In this document: in pieces, positions 33,143 to 42,963 of the stretch
How positions within the stretch are numbered: the first letter of the stretch is position 1
How the letters are laid out: the number at the start of each line of letters is the position of its first letter
Source: an uncultured Desulfovibrio sp.
GTDB lineage: Bacteria > Desulfobacterota > Desulfovibrionia > Desulfovibrionales > Desulfovibrionaceae
DNA: 64,000 bases
Assembly: GCA_934546745.1 (NCBI GenBank)
Contig: CAKTDV010000004.1
Coordinates: 105,265-169,264, forward strand
Reading direction: 5' to 3'
Translations under genes and position numbers: made by a program
The notes under the pieces: generated by a model
The model's database searches: none
What the model saw: only the letters and a program-made list of their open reading frames with translations
Told to the model about the DNA's origin: nothing

Positions 33143-35671
33143 ATGTCTGAGCACCTGGAACAAACGCAGCCGAAAGTCAGCATTGAAAAGGAATTGCGCC
33201 AGTCCTACCTGGAGTACTCGCTTTCGGTGATCATAGGGCGCGCCATTCCCAATGCGCGCGACGGTCTGAAGCCCGTACACAGGCGGATCATGTTTGCCCA
33301 GTACGAGCTTGCCAACAGCTATAACCGGCCACACAAGAAGTCGGCCCGCATCGTCGGTGATGTCATCGGTAAATACCACCCGCACGGTGATTCCGCTGTC
33401 TATGACGCGCTTGTGCGTATGGCACAGGATTTCTCCATGCGGGATCCGCTTGTGGACGGGCAGGGCAACTTTGGTTCGCTGGATGGCGACCCCGCCGCGG
33501 CCATGCGCTATACCGAAGTGCGCATGTCGCGTCTGGCAAGCGAATTCCTTGCGGATCTGGACAAGGAAACCGTCGATTTTCTGCCCAACTACGACAATAC
33601 GCTCCAGGAACCGTCCGTTCTGCCCACCAAGGTGCCCAACCTGCTGCTCAATGGCTCTTCGGGCATCGCCGTAGGCATGGCCACCAATATTCCTCCACAC
33701 AATCTTGGCGAACTCTGCGATGCGATCCAGTATCTGCTGGAGCATCCACACTGCGGCGTCGGCGAGCTGACAACCTTTATCAAAGGGCCGGATTTTCCCA
33801 CAGCGGGATTTGTTTATGCGGGCAAGGGCCTGTACGATGCCTACAGCACTGGGCGCGGCACTGTGAAGGTGCGTGGCCGCGTGGCTGTTGAGGAGCGCGG
33901 GAAAGGTCTTCAGTCCGTCGTCATCAGGGAAATACCCTTTGGGCTCAACAAATCCAGCCTGGTGGAAAAGATCGCGGCTCTTGTCAATGAGCGCAAGATT
34001 GACGGTATTGTGGATTTGCGTGACGAATCGGATCGCAAGGGCATCCGTATTGTCGTCGATCTGAAGCGCGGCGTCATCCCTGATATTGTCATAAACCAGC
34101 TGTACAAGTATACGCCTCTGGAAAGCGGTTTTGGCATCAACATGCTGGCCGTCGTGGACAACCGGCCCGTGCTGCTCAATCTCAAGACGGCGCTGTCCTG
34201 CTTTGTGGATCACCGGCGTGAGGTCGTCATACGGCGTACCCATTTTGATTTACGCAAGGCCGAAGCGCGCGCCCATATTCTGGAAGGCTTGCGCCTGGCC
34301 ATCGATCACATAGACGAAGTGGTCGCTCTCATTCGTGCCGCGGAAAATCCTGATGCTGCCCGCGCGGCGCTGATGGAACGCTTTTCTTTTTCCGAAGCGC
34401 AGGCCCGCGCCATTCTCGACATGCGCCTGCAACGCCTGACTGGTTTGCAGAGGGACGAACTTTTGCATGAGTACAAGGATCTGTTGCAAAAAATAGAATT
34501 CTACAAGTCCATTCTGGAAAATCCTGAGGTGTTGCGCGGCGAAATGAAACGGGAAATCGCGGAAATTCGTGATGCCTTTGCGACGCCGCGCCGTACGGAA
34601 GTACTGACAGAAGCCCCTAACGGCATTGAGATTGAGGATCTTATTCCCGACGATGAGGTGGTCATCACACTTTCCCGCAGGGGCTACATGAAACGGACGC
34701 CGCTGGAAAACTATCAGCAGCAGAAACGGGGCGGCAAGGGGATCGCCGCCCTGCATACCTCGGAAGACGATTACGTACAGGATTTTCTGACGACAACAAA
34801 TCACCAGTATCTTTGCCTTTTTACAAACAAGGGACGCATGCATCAGCTGAAGGTGCATCAGGTGCCCGAAGGCAGTCGGACGGCAAGGGGCGTACATATC
34901 AACAATTTGCTGCCCCTGGAGGAAGGGGAGTGGGTAACGACGGTTCTGGCTCTGCGCGAATTTGCCGAAGACAAGTATTTTCTTTTTGTCACACGGCGCG
35001 GCATGGTCAAGCGTTCGTCAGCCTCGCTGTACGCCCGTTGCCGCAAGACCGGCCTCATGGCTGTGGGCTTGCGCGAGGACGATGAACTTGTCGTTGTGCG
35101 ATCCATTCGCGAAAACAGCCATATCGTTCTTGCCACGGCGGACGGTATCTCCATCCGCTTTTCCTGCATGGATGTTCGGCCCATGGGGCGCGCGGCCACG
35201 GGCGTCAAGGGTATTGCCCTGCGCCGTCAGGATGTTGTCGTTGCTGGGGTCATTCTCAAAGACAGCGATCAAACGACGGAGATCATGTCCATTTCCGCCA
35301 ATGGCTACGGAAAGCGCACGCGGGTGGATCTCTATCGCTTGCAGTCGCGCGGCGGCAAGGGCATCATCAATTTCAAGGTGACGGGCAAGACCGGTCCCGT
35401 TGTCGGCGCCATGCCCGTTCATGACAACGACGGTCTGATCCTGCTGACATCCGCCAACAAAATCGTGCGCATCGGCGTGGAGGAAGTCCGCAGCAAGGGC
35501 CGTGCGACGATGGGCGTCATGCTTGTGCGTCTTGATGAGGGCGCGCGCGTGGCCGGGTTTGATCGTGTCGACGAAGGCGGGCAGACGGGGCGACCCTTTG
35601 ACGATGAGGACGGTGAGGAAACGCCGGAGAGGCGGGAACAGATCGGTGCGTCCGGAACGCCGGAGGCATAG
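33143..35671 (+). CDS. gyrA: DNA gyrase subunit A
   Basis: 842-aa breakage-reunion subunit. The quinolone-determining region reads KYHPHGDSAVYDALVRMAQD, with the Ser and Asp of sensitive enzymes intact. The catalytic Tyr lies in AAMRYTEVRMS. The GyrA box, QKRGGKG, in the first blade of the C-terminal beta-pinwheel identifies gyrase rather than topoisomerase IV; a second GGKGIINFKV repeat follows. The acidic tail is short. 85 bp after gyrB. Confidence 0.98.
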   Translation: MSEHLEQTQPKVSIEKELRQSYLEYSLSVIIGRAIPNARDGLKPVHRRIMFAQYELANSYNRPHKKSARIVGDVIGKYHPHGDSAVYDALVRMAQDFSMRDPLVDGQGNFGSLDGDPAAAMRYTEVRMSRLASEFLADLDKETVDFLPNYDNTLQEPSVLPTKVPNLLLNGSSGIAVGMATNIPPHNLGELCDAIQYLLEHPHCGVGELTTFIKGPDFPTAGFVYAGKGLYDAYSTGRGTVKVRGRVAVEERGKGLQSVVIREIPFGLNKSSLVEKIAALVNERKIDGIVDLRDESDRKGIRIVVDLKRGVIPDIVINQLYKYTPLESGFGINMLAVVDNRPVLLNLKTALSCFVDHRREVVIRRTHFDLRKAEARAHILEGLRLAIDHIDEVVALIRAAENPDAARAALMERFSFSEAQARAILDMRLQRLTGLQRDELLHEYKDLLQKIEFYKSILENPEVLRGEMKREIAEIRDAFATPRRTEVLTEAPNGIEIEDLIPDDEVVITLSRRGYMKRTPLENYQQQKRGGKGIAALHTSEDDYVQDFLTTTNHQYLCLFTNKGRMHQLKVHQVPEGSRTARGVHINNLLPLEEGEWVTTVLALREFAEDKYFLFVTRRGMVKRSSASLYARCRKTGLMAVGLREDDELVVVRSIRENSHIVLATADGISIRFSCMDVRPMGRAATGVKGIALRRQDVVVAGVILKDSDQTTEIMSISANGYGKRTRVDLYRLQSRGGKGIINFKVTGKTGPVVGAMPVHDNDGLILLTSANKIVRIGVEEVRSKGRATMGVMLVRLDEGARVAGFDRVDEGGQTGRPFDDEDGEETPERREQIGASGTPEA

Positions 35672-35675
35672 CCGT

Positions 35676-36461
35676 ATGAGGGCGGCCTGGGCGGGCGCTC
35701 TTTGCTGCGCGGCGCTTCTGTTGAGCGCCTGCCGTGCCCCTGAGGAAGAGATCGACGATCTGCAGTCGGCCCGTACCGCCATTGCCGAGCGTCAGTGGTC
35801 GCGGGCGGAACGTCTTCTTGGCCGGTATCTGAGGGAGGAGCGGCAGCCGGAACGGCGCTGGCAGGCATGGCTTGCCTTGCTGACGGTGCTTGAAGTCAGT
35901 GGCGATCCGCGCGCGAATCTTGACTATCTGGAGGCTATGCTGGAAGAATTTGCTGACGACGATGCCAAAAGTCGGGCTATTCTGTTACGTATCGGTCGTC
36001 AGAACGAGCGGTTGCGCCGCTATGACAGGGCGGCGGATACCTGGATTGCCTACCTCAATGTGCCCGGAGTGACATCCGGGGAAAGTCTTTTCGGGTATCG
36101 CCGTCTTGGCGCTGCGCTGTTTCAGTTGCGCCGGTTTAAGGCGGCGGAGGAGGCATTGCAGCAGTGCTTGGCGCTGCCTCTGGACGATGCGGTAAAAAAT
36201 GTGTGCACCTACGATCTGGCGGATCAGTATCTGGCGCGCGGCAGATGGAACGAGGCGGCGGATCTGGCGCGTCAGCTTGTGGATGACGAACCGGAGGGAG
36301 CGTTGCGGGCTCTTGCCGGTTTTGTGCTGGCCGACGCTCTGGAGCAGCTCGGCCGGACCAACGAAGCCTTGGCGCAGTTTGAGGCCATACGAGACAGGTA
36401 CCCCAATCCCGGTGTCATCGACAACCGCATTGCCTGCCTGAAGAAAAACAGGAAAAAATGA
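35676..36461 (+). CDS. TPR-repeat lipoprotein
   Basis: 261-aa predicted lipoprotein. MRAAWAGALCCAALLLSAC places the lipidated Cys at residue 19. The rest is all-helical with tetratricopeptide-type repeats (ERRWQAWLALLTVLEVSGDP; GYRRLGAALFQLRRFKAAEE; ALAGFVLADALEQLGRTNEA). It starts 4 bp after gyrA in the same direction. The repeat architecture resembles BamD or CpoB-like envelope proteins, but the family is not certain. Confidence 0.82.
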   Translation: MRAAWAGALCCAALLLSACRAPEEEIDDLQSARTAIAERQWSRAERLLGRYLREERQPERRWQAWLALLTVLEVSGDPRANLDYLEAMLEEFADDDAKSRAILLRIGRQNERLRRYDRAADTWIAYLNVPGVTSGESLFGYRRLGAALFQLRRFKAAEEALQQCLALPLDDAVKNVCTYDLADQYLARGRWNEAADLARQLVDDEPEGALRALAGFVLADALEQLGRTNEALAQFEAIRDRYPNPGVIDNRIACLKKNRKK

Positions 36462-36554
36462 CCTTCCGGCATGTGCCCGGTCATGAAGGTGGGGCGGTTC
36501 GCAATACGGAGAGCGCCGGAGGAATGACGGGAAAAAGGAAACAGCGGTGAGAGC

Positions 36555-37961
36555 ATGATTAAGCACGAATGCGGCTTATTCGGTATTTATGGGCATGAGG
36601 ATGCGGCCCGTCTGACCTACTTTGGCCTGTACGCCCAGCAACATCGCGGGCAGGAAAGCGCGGGCATCATTTCGCGCGACAGGGGCGGCATGCATGAACA
36701 CAAGGGCATGGGGCTTGTGCCTGACGTCTTTACGGAAGACGATCTTCAGGGGCTGACCGGAGATATTGCCGTCGGGCATGTGCGCTATTCGACAACCGGA
36801 CGATCCTATCTGCGTAACGCCCAGCCCTTTCTTGCCCAATACAAGGGAAAGGCCATTGCCGTGGCGCATAACGGCAATTTGACCAATACCGAAGCCCTGC
36901 GCGCGGAACTGGAAAACGAGGGCGCCATTTTTTCCACCACCAATGATACGGAAGTTTTCATGCACCTTCTGGTGCGTCTCCTCCGACACAGGGATTTGCC
37001 CGATGCCGTACGTGACGCCTGTTCCCGCGTGCGCGGCGCGTACTGCCTGCTGGTTCTCTGCGACGACACCTTGGTGGCGGTGCGCGATCCTTTCGGTTTT
37101 CATCCGCTGGCACTGGGCCGCCTTGACGGCGCTCCTGTCTTTGCGTCCGAAACCTGTGCCTTTGATCTGCTGGAGGCGGACTATGAACGCAGCATCGCGC
37201 CGGGGGAAATGTATATTGTGGACGCGCGGGGAGAACGCAGTGAGAAACTGAACGGCCCCCTGCCGGAAAAGCCGCGCCAGTGTATCTTTGAGCTGATCTA
37301 TTTTGCCCGACCGGATTCCTATATTTTCAATGAGCAGGTGTACGTCTGCCGCAAGAACATGGGGTGGCAGCTGGCGTACGAATCGTCGCCCGATGTGGAT
37401 CTGGTGCTGCCGTTCCCTGATTCCGGCGTCTATCCGGCCGTGGGGTTCGCCCAATGCGCGGAATTGCCCTATGAGCATGCCATGATCCGCAATCACTATG
37501 TGGGGCGTACCTTCATCCAGCCGTCGCAGAGCATGCGTAATTTTGCCGTGCGCGTAAAGATCAATCCCGTTCAGGCCATGATTGACGGCAAACGCATCTG
37601 CATTGTGGATGATTCCATTGTACGCGGCACGACCATGATCACCCGCGTCAAGAAGCTGCGTGAACTGGGAGCCGTGGAGGTGCATATCCGCATTTCCTGT
37701 CCGCCGGTCAGATTTCCCTGTTTTTATGGCATCGACTTTGCCTCCCCCAAGGAACTGATTGCGGCCAATCATACGCTGGAGGAAATGAAAGGGATCCTTA
37801 ATGTGGATTCTCTGCATTATCTGAGCGTGGACGGCCTGTTGCGATCCGTGATGCACTCGGACAGCTATTGTCTGGCCTGTTTCACAGGAGAGTATCCCGT
37901 GCCCTGCAAGGAGTGCGGCAAATATCGTCTTGAAGGCGCCTGCGGCGGGGTTTCGTCGTAA
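36555..37961 (+). CDS. purF: Amidophosphoribosyltransferase
   Basis: 468-aa enzyme for the first step of purine synthesis (PRPP plus glutamine to phosphoribosylamine). The Ntn glutaminase nucleophile is Cys-6 in MIKHECGLFGIYGHEDA, implying a five-residue propeptide. GHVRYSTTGRS and AHNGNLTN are typical glutaminase motifs. The PRPP loop is ICIVDDSIVRGTTM. Cys residues in CPPVRFPCFYG and YCLACFTGEYPVPC fit the 4Fe-4S cluster form known from Bacillus PurF. Confidence 0.97.
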   Translation: MIKHECGLFGIYGHEDAARLTYFGLYAQQHRGQESAGIISRDRGGMHEHKGMGLVPDVFTEDDLQGLTGDIAVGHVRYSTTGRSYLRNAQPFLAQYKGKAIAVAHNGNLTNTEALRAELENEGAIFSTTNDTEVFMHLLVRLLRHRDLPDAVRDACSRVRGAYCLLVLCDDTLVAVRDPFGFHPLALGRLDGAPVFASETCAFDLLEADYERSIAPGEMYIVDARGERSEKLNGPLPEKPRQCIFELIYFARPDSYIFNEQVYVCRKNMGWQLAYESSPDVDLVLPFPDSGVYPAVGFAQCAELPYEHAMIRNHYVGRTFIQPSQSMRNFAVRVKINPVQAMIDGKRICIVDDSIVRGTTMITRVKKLRELGAVEVHIRISCPPVRFPCFYGIDFASPKELIAANHTLEEMKGILNVDSLHYLSVDGLLRSVMHSDSYCLACFTGEYPVPCKECGKYRLEGACGGVSS

Positions 37962-37998
37962 ACGCCTGTTACCGCTCTGTAGCGGAAAGGATGGAAAA

Positions 37999-39258
37999 AT
38001 GGCTTGTAATGCCACGCGCATCAAGGGATTTGCCGACATGTTTCCGCCGGATTCCGATGTGTTCACGCGCATGGAAACGTTGGCGCGGCGTATTTTCAGG
38101 CAATGCGGTTTTGTGGAGTTGCGCACGCCGGTGCTTGAATACACGGATCTGTTCAAGCGATCCATCGGTGAGGAGACCGATGTTGTGCAGAAGGAAATGT
38201 TCACCTTCCCCGATCGTAAGGGGCGCATGATGACCATGCGTCCTGAAGCGACGGCCGGCGTCATGCGGGCGTATATTGAGTCATCCCTGCATACGAGGGA
38301 AAGCGTCAGCCGTCTGTTTACGACAGGCCCCATGTTTCGCTATGAGCGGCCGCAAAAGGGCCGTATGCGTCAGTTTCATCAGATCAACTGCGAATGCCTC
38401 GGTTCGGACAGCCCCTACGCCGATGCCGATATGATTCTGATGCTGACGCGCTATGGCAGGGCGCTGGGTCTCAGGGACGTGAGCCTGAAGCTCAACTCGC
38501 TGGGCTGTTCCCGCTGCCGCCCCGCCTTCAAGGAAGCGCTTGTCGCCTATCTGCGGAACAAGGCGGGGGATCTGTGCGAGGACTGCGCCCGCCGTCTGAC
38601 GGCCAATCCGCTGCGCGTGCTGGACTGCAAGCAACCCGGATGCAGAACGTTGACGGAAGACGCTCCCCGTCTGCTTGAGTATAATTGCCCTGAGTGCAGG
38701 GCGCACTTTGACACAGTGCTGGATCTGTTGCGCGGGCAGGATCTCCCCTTTGAGCTGGACGATCGGCTGGTGCGCGGGCTGGATTATTACTGCCGCACCA
38801 CCTTTGAGCTGGTAAGTGGCCATATTGGCGCGCAATCCGCGGTAGCCGGAGGCGGCCGGTACGACGGCCTTGTGAAGAGCCTGGGCGGCCCGGACGTGCC
38901 CGGCGTGGGCTTTGCCATGGGCATGGAGCGGGTGGCTCTGCTGCTGGCGGAGCAGGAAGCGCCCAGAGGGGATTTTTTCCTTGTGGTCCTGCCTGGGGAA
39001 GAGGGCGAACGGCTGCGCCGCCAGGGCTTCTCCCTGATGCAGCGGTTACGGGAAGCCGGACTGTGCGGCGAAATGAGTTTTTCCGGGGCGGGCTTCAAGA
39101 GCCAGATGCGTCAGGCGGGAAAATGCCATGCCCGCTACTGTCTCATTCTTGGCCCTGATGAGGACGCCCAGGAGGCCGTGCAGGTCAAGCATATGGATTC
39201 CGGCGAGCAGCGTCTTGTTCCTGTGCACGCTCTTGCGGCGGCTCTGGAAGAAAAATAG
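37999..39258 (+). CDS. hisS: Histidyl-tRNA synthetase
   Basis: 419-aa class II synthetase. Motif 1 is QCGFVELRTPVLEYTDLFKR, motif 2 RLFTTGPMFRYERPQKGRMR followed by FHQINCEC, the HisA loop RGLDYYCRTTFELV, and motif 3 VGFAMGMERVALLLAE. The C-terminal anticodon-binding domain is complete. Start at 37999 (MACNATRIKGFADMFP) after GGAAAGGATGG, 37 bp downstream of purF. Confidence 0.97.
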   Translation: MACNATRIKGFADMFPPDSDVFTRMETLARRIFRQCGFVELRTPVLEYTDLFKRSIGEETDVVQKEMFTFPDRKGRMMTMRPEATAGVMRAYIESSLHTRESVSRLFTTGPMFRYERPQKGRMRQFHQINCECLGSDSPYADADMILMLTRYGRALGLRDVSLKLNSLGCSRCRPAFKEALVAYLRNKAGDLCEDCARRLTANPLRVLDCKQPGCRTLTEDAPRLLEYNCPECRAHFDTVLDLLRGQDLPFELDDRLVRGLDYYCRTTFELVSGHIGAQSAVAGGGRYDGLVKSLGGPDVPGVGFAMGMERVALLLAEQEAPRGDFFLVVLPGEEGERLRRQGFSLMQRLREAGLCGEMSFSGAGFKSQMRQAGKCHARYCLILGPDEDAQEAVQVKHMDSGEQRLVPVHALAAALEEK

Positions 39259-39362
39259 CGCGGCTTTACAGGGCAAACGTAAACGCCGGTGGACGCTGGA
39301 GCGGACAGCGCCACTTTTGCATGTGAAGCGGATAGGTTACCTTTCATATATAAGGACAGACA

Positions 39363-41213
39363 ATGAGCGAAGAAACGCAGGTTCAGGATATTCAACAGGA
39401 ACATCAAAAGTTTATAGAGGATCTGGGCGACTGGACCCGCACGCACACCTGCGCGCGGCTGACGGCGGCCGATGACGGCGCGGATGTCTGCCTCATGGGC
39501 TGGGTGCAGTACCGTCGCGACCACGGTGGCCTGATTTTCGTGGATTTGCGTGATCGCGAAGGGCTTACGCAGGTGGTTTTCAGCCCGGACATTGCGCCCG
39601 CGGCCCATGAGAACGCGCATATCCTGCGTTCGGAATACGTACTGGCTATCAAGGGAAAAGTACGTCCACGCCCCGACGGCATGACAAATCCCCAGCTGCC
39701 TACGGGGGAAATCGAGGTCGTGGCCCATGAATGGAAGCTGCTCAATACGTCCAAAACGCCGCCTTTTCCCATTGAGGATCGCACGGACGCGGGAGAAAAC
39801 CTGCGTCTGGCGTGGCGCTATCTTGATTTGCGCCGCCCGCGTATGCAGGCCAACCTGCGCTTGCGCCACAGGATAGCGCAGGCTATCCGCCGACAGCTGG
39901 ATGAGGAAGGCTTTATTGAGGTGGAAACACCTATTCTGACCAAGTCCACACCTGAGGGAGCGCGCGATTTTCTGGTGCCCAGCAGGCTGAGCAACGGCAG
40001 TTTCTACGCGTTGCCGCAGTCGCCGCAGCTTTTCAAGCAGCTGCTTATGGTCGGCGGGTTTGATCGGTATTTCCAGATTGTGCGCTGTTTCCGCGATGAG
40101 GATTTGCGTGCCGACCGCCAGCCGGAATTTACGCAGGTTGATATTGAAATGAGCTTTGTGGACGAGAACAAGGTCATGGACATGGCCGAAGGCCTCATGG
40201 CCCGCGTCTTCAGGGATGTCATGAAGAGGGAGCTGCCCCGTCCCTTCCCGCGTATGACCTGGGACGAGGCCATGAGCCGGTACGGCGTGGACAAACCCGA
40301 CACCCGTTTCGGCATGGAGCTGGCGGATATTACCGGCATTGTGCGCGGTTCCGGTTTCAAGCTCTTTGCGCAGGCAAAACTTGTCAAGGCCATGAAGGTG
40401 GAGGGCGGCGAATCCATGAGCCGCAAGGATATTGACGGATATACCGAGTTCGTCAAAATCTACGGCGCACAGGGCCTTGCCTGGATCAAAATCAAGGCCG
40501 GCGAATGGCAGTCGCCCATTGCCAAGTTTCTTTCCGAAGCGGAACGCGAAGGCATAGCGGAGGCGCTGGATCTCAAGGTTGGCGATATCGTGTTCTTCCA
40601 GGCTGGCGAACCCGATATGGTCAATGCCGCGCTGGGCAATCTGCGCGTGCATCTGGCCTGCCGTCTCGGTCTCATTCCCAGGGATACATTCAATTTCCTC
40701 TGGGTGACGGATTTTCCGCTCTATGAGTATGACGAGGAAGAAAAACGCTATGTGGCCTGCCACCATCCCTTTACCTCGCCCGCGCCCGGCCATATGGAAC
40801 TGATGAGGGAGGAACCCGCCAGAGCCAGGGCCCGCGCCTACGATATGGTGCTCAACGGTACTGAGGTGGGCGGCGGTTCCATCCGCATTCATTCCGGCGA
40901 GGTACAGCGGCGCATGTTTGAAGCCCTTGGTTTTACGCCTGCCCAGGCTGAGGAGCAGTTCGGCTTTCTGCTCAATGCCCTTGAGCAGGGTGCGCCGCCA
41001 CATGGAGGTCTGGCCTTCGGCCTTGACCGTCTGGTCATGTTGCTGGCCGATGTCCAGAGTATCCGTGACGTCATTGCCTTTCCAAAGACACAGAAGGCGA
41101 CCTGCCTCATGACACAGGCGCCGTCGCCCGTCTCCTCAAAGCAGCTGCGTGAACTTGGGCTGCGCCTGCGTGAGACGGAAAAGGCGGCTGAAGGCGGCAA
41201 CACGCCGGAATAA
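39363..41213 (+). CDS. aspS: Aspartyl-tRNA synthetase
   Basis: 616-aa bacterial-type AspRS with OB-fold anticodon domain (VCLMGWVQYRRDHGGLIFVD), class II motif 2 (IVRCFRDEDLRADRQPEFTQ), a GAD insertion (residues about 300-420) and motif 3 (PPHGGLAFGLDRLVMLLAD). Start MSEETQVQDIQQEHQKF. Whether it is discriminating or also forms Asp-tRNA-Asn cannot be settled here, as no gatCAB is in the window. Confidence 0.97.
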   Translation: MSEETQVQDIQQEHQKFIEDLGDWTRTHTCARLTAADDGADVCLMGWVQYRRDHGGLIFVDLRDREGLTQVVFSPDIAPAAHENAHILRSEYVLAIKGKVRPRPDGMTNPQLPTGEIEVVAHEWKLLNTSKTPPFPIEDRTDAGENLRLAWRYLDLRRPRMQANLRLRHRIAQAIRRQLDEEGFIEVETPILTKSTPEGARDFLVPSRLSNGSFYALPQSPQLFKQLLMVGGFDRYFQIVRCFRDEDLRADRQPEFTQVDIEMSFVDENKVMDMAEGLMARVFRDVMKRELPRPFPRMTWDEAMSRYGVDKPDTRFGMELADITGIVRGSGFKLFAQAKLVKAMKVEGGESMSRKDIDGYTEFVKIYGAQGLAWIKIKAGEWQSPIAKFLSEAEREGIAEALDLKVGDIVFFQAGEPDMVNAALGNLRVHLACRLGLIPRDTFNFLWVTDFPLYEYDEEEKRYVACHHPFTSPAPGHMELMREEPARARARAYDMVLNGTEVGGGSIRIHSGEVQRRMFEALGFTPAQAEEQFGFLLNALEQGAPPHGGLAFGLDRLVMLLADVQSIRDVIAFPKTQKATCLMTQAPSPVSSKQLRELGLRLRETEKAAEGGNTPE

Positions 41214-41225
41214 CGTCCTCTTTCA

Positions 41226-41369
41226 ATGCGCTTCCCATCTTCTGGCGCCACAGCCGACGAATGGGAAGCGCGGTTTGCCTCCCAGGGTGTGCTTTTTCCG
41301 CGGCGCGCGGGTGAAGCCGCTTTTGACAGCGACACGTTTCAAAAGCACTATGCCCTGGCTTCCTGCTGA
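41226..41369 (+). CDS. Possible 47-aa small protein between aspS and def
   Basis: Open frame MRFPSSGATADEWEARFASQ...HYALASC with amino-acid content like a real protein and the codon style of its neighbours. It starts 12 bp after aspS and ends 33 bp before def. No good RBS is visible and no family is recognised. Could be chance. Confidence 0.3.
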   Translation: MRFPSSGATADEWEARFASQGVLFPRRAGEAAFDSDTFQKHYALASC

Positions 41370-41402
41370 AGGGAGAGGTTTCAGGCCACAAAGGAATTTT
41401 TG

Positions 41403-41930
41403 ATGAAGCTGGAGATCGTTACCTATCCGGATCCGCGTCTGGCGAGGAAATGCGAACCTGTGACGGAGATAACCGGGGAATTGCGTCAACTGGCTGCGGA
41501 TATGATTGAAACCATGTATGAAGCGCCGGGGGTAGGGCTGGCCGCGCCGCAGGTAGGCCGCAACATCCGTATGCTTGTCATGGATCCCGATATGGGCGCG
41601 GAAGGGAGCGAACGGCGGCCGCGCGTTCTGATCAATCCTGAGCTGACGCTGGGAGAGGACATGATACCCAGTGAACAGGAGGGATGCCTTTCCGTTCCGA
41701 TGAACTACCGCGCCACCGTCAAGCGCGCGTCGCGCGTCCACCTCAAGGCGACGGATATGGACGGCAACGGCATTGAGGAAGATCTGGAAGGTTTCGCCGC
41801 CATTGTCGTACAGCATGAATACGATCATCTGGACGGGATCCTGTTTATCGATCGAATCAGCCGTCTGCGGCGCGGTCTGTACGACAGCAAGGTTAAAAAA
41901 TGGCTGAAACGAAAGAGCGCTTCCGTATAG
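41403..41930 (+). CDS. def: Peptide deformylase
   Basis: 175-aa metalloenzyme that removes the N-formyl group from new proteins. Motif 1 GVGLAAPQVG, motif 2 EGCLSVP with the metal Cys, and motif 3 QHEYDHLDG with the HExxH ligands are all intact. Start at 41403 (MKLEIVTYPDPRLARK). The 3' end overlaps fmt by 31 bp; def-fmt is a common pair. Confidence 0.97.
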   Translation: MKLEIVTYPDPRLARKCEPVTEITGELRQLAADMIETMYEAPGVGLAAPQVGRNIRMLVMDPDMGAEGSERRPRVLINPELTLGEDMIPSEQEGCLSVPMNYRATVKRASRVHLKATDMDGNGIEEDLEGFAAIVVQHEYDHLDGILFIDRISRLRRGLYDSKVKKWLKRKSASV

Positions 41931-42898
41931 TCTTTATGGGGACGCCCGAGCTGGCTGCCACGGTACTTCGTGCCGTGGCAGCCTGGCCCGCGGGACAGAT
42001 TGTAGCCGTCTACACCCAGCCGGATCGCCCGGCCGGGCGTGGCCATAAGCTGACGCCTTCTCCGGTCAAGGTTCTGGCGCGGTCCTTGGGAATAGCCTGT
42101 GAGCAGCCTCTCAACTTCCGCGAGGAGGAAACGCGCCGCACCCTGGCCGGTTACAGACCGGATTTTCTGCTTGTTGCGGCGTACGGTCTGCTGCTGCCCA
42201 GGCCCGTTATTGAAACGCCGCGTTTTCCTCCTCTCAATGTCCATACGTCTCTTTTGCCGCGTTACCGGGGCGCGGCGCCCATTCAGCGCGCGTTGATGGA
42301 AAATTGGGAGGAAAACGCGCAATCAGGCGTTTCCATCATGGAAATTGTTCAGGAGCTTGACGCCGGTCCCGTCTATGCGCGGGAGGCCCTGCCTCTGGCG
42401 GGACATACGGGAGGTACGCTGCATGACGCTCTGGCACACAGAGGCGGGCGTCTGCTGGTCTCTGTGCTGGATCAGTGCGTTGCGGGTACGGCCCATGCCA
42501 CGCCGCAGGATGAGCGTCAGGCGACCTATGCGCCAAAAATTTCCAAAGCGGACGGCCATATAGACTGGAATGCGCCCGCTGCCGCCATTGACGCCCGTAT
42601 CCGGGCCGTGACGCCCTGGCCGGGGGCCCGCTCTCTTTTTCATTTTGACGGCCGGGAAGCCCGAATTCTGCAACTGGGACCGGGAAAGATCCTGGATGAC
42701 AGCTCCTTGTCCGGCGTTCCGGCAGGCAGCGTCTTCTGGAATGGATCCGATCTGCGCGTTGCCTGCGCCGATGCCTGGTATATTCTGGGGTCGCTGCGGC
42801 CCCAGGGGAAAAAGGATATGGAAGCTTCTTCCTTCATGAACGGTTTTGTCCGTCCTGAAGGCAGAGGATGTTGCGGCCATGCCGGGCCTCCGGCGTAA
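41900..42898 (+). CDS. fmt: Methionyl-tRNA formyltransferase
   Basis: 332-aa enzyme formylating initiator Met-tRNA. N-terminal formyltransferase domain with FRIVFMGTPELAATVLRAV, the active-site region NVHTSLLPRYRGAAPIQRAL (Asn/His) and QSGVSIMEIVQELDAGPVYA. C-terminal OB-fold region begins around INxxAPAAAIDARIRAVTPW. It starts inside the end of def. Confidence 0.97.
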   Translation: MAETKERFRIVFMGTPELAATVLRAVAAWPAGQIVAVYTQPDRPAGRGHKLTPSPVKVLARSLGIACEQPLNFREEETRRTLAGYRPDFLLVAAYGLLLPRPVIETPRFPPLNVHTSLLPRYRGAAPIQRALMENWEENAQSGVSIMEIVQELDAGPVYAREALPLAGHTGGTLHDALAHRGGRLLVSVLDQCVAGTAHATPQDERQATYAPKISKADGHIDWNAPAAAIDARIRAVTPWPGARSLFHFDGREARILQLGPGKILDDSSLSGVPAGSVFWNGSDLRVACADAWYILGSLRPQGKKDMEASSFMNGFVRPEGRGCCGHAGPPA

Positions 42899-42963
42899 GG
42901 ATATTTCTTCCCATGCGCAAAAGGAAGAAGGGGGGCGCTTCCTCTTTTCATGGAACAACCGCC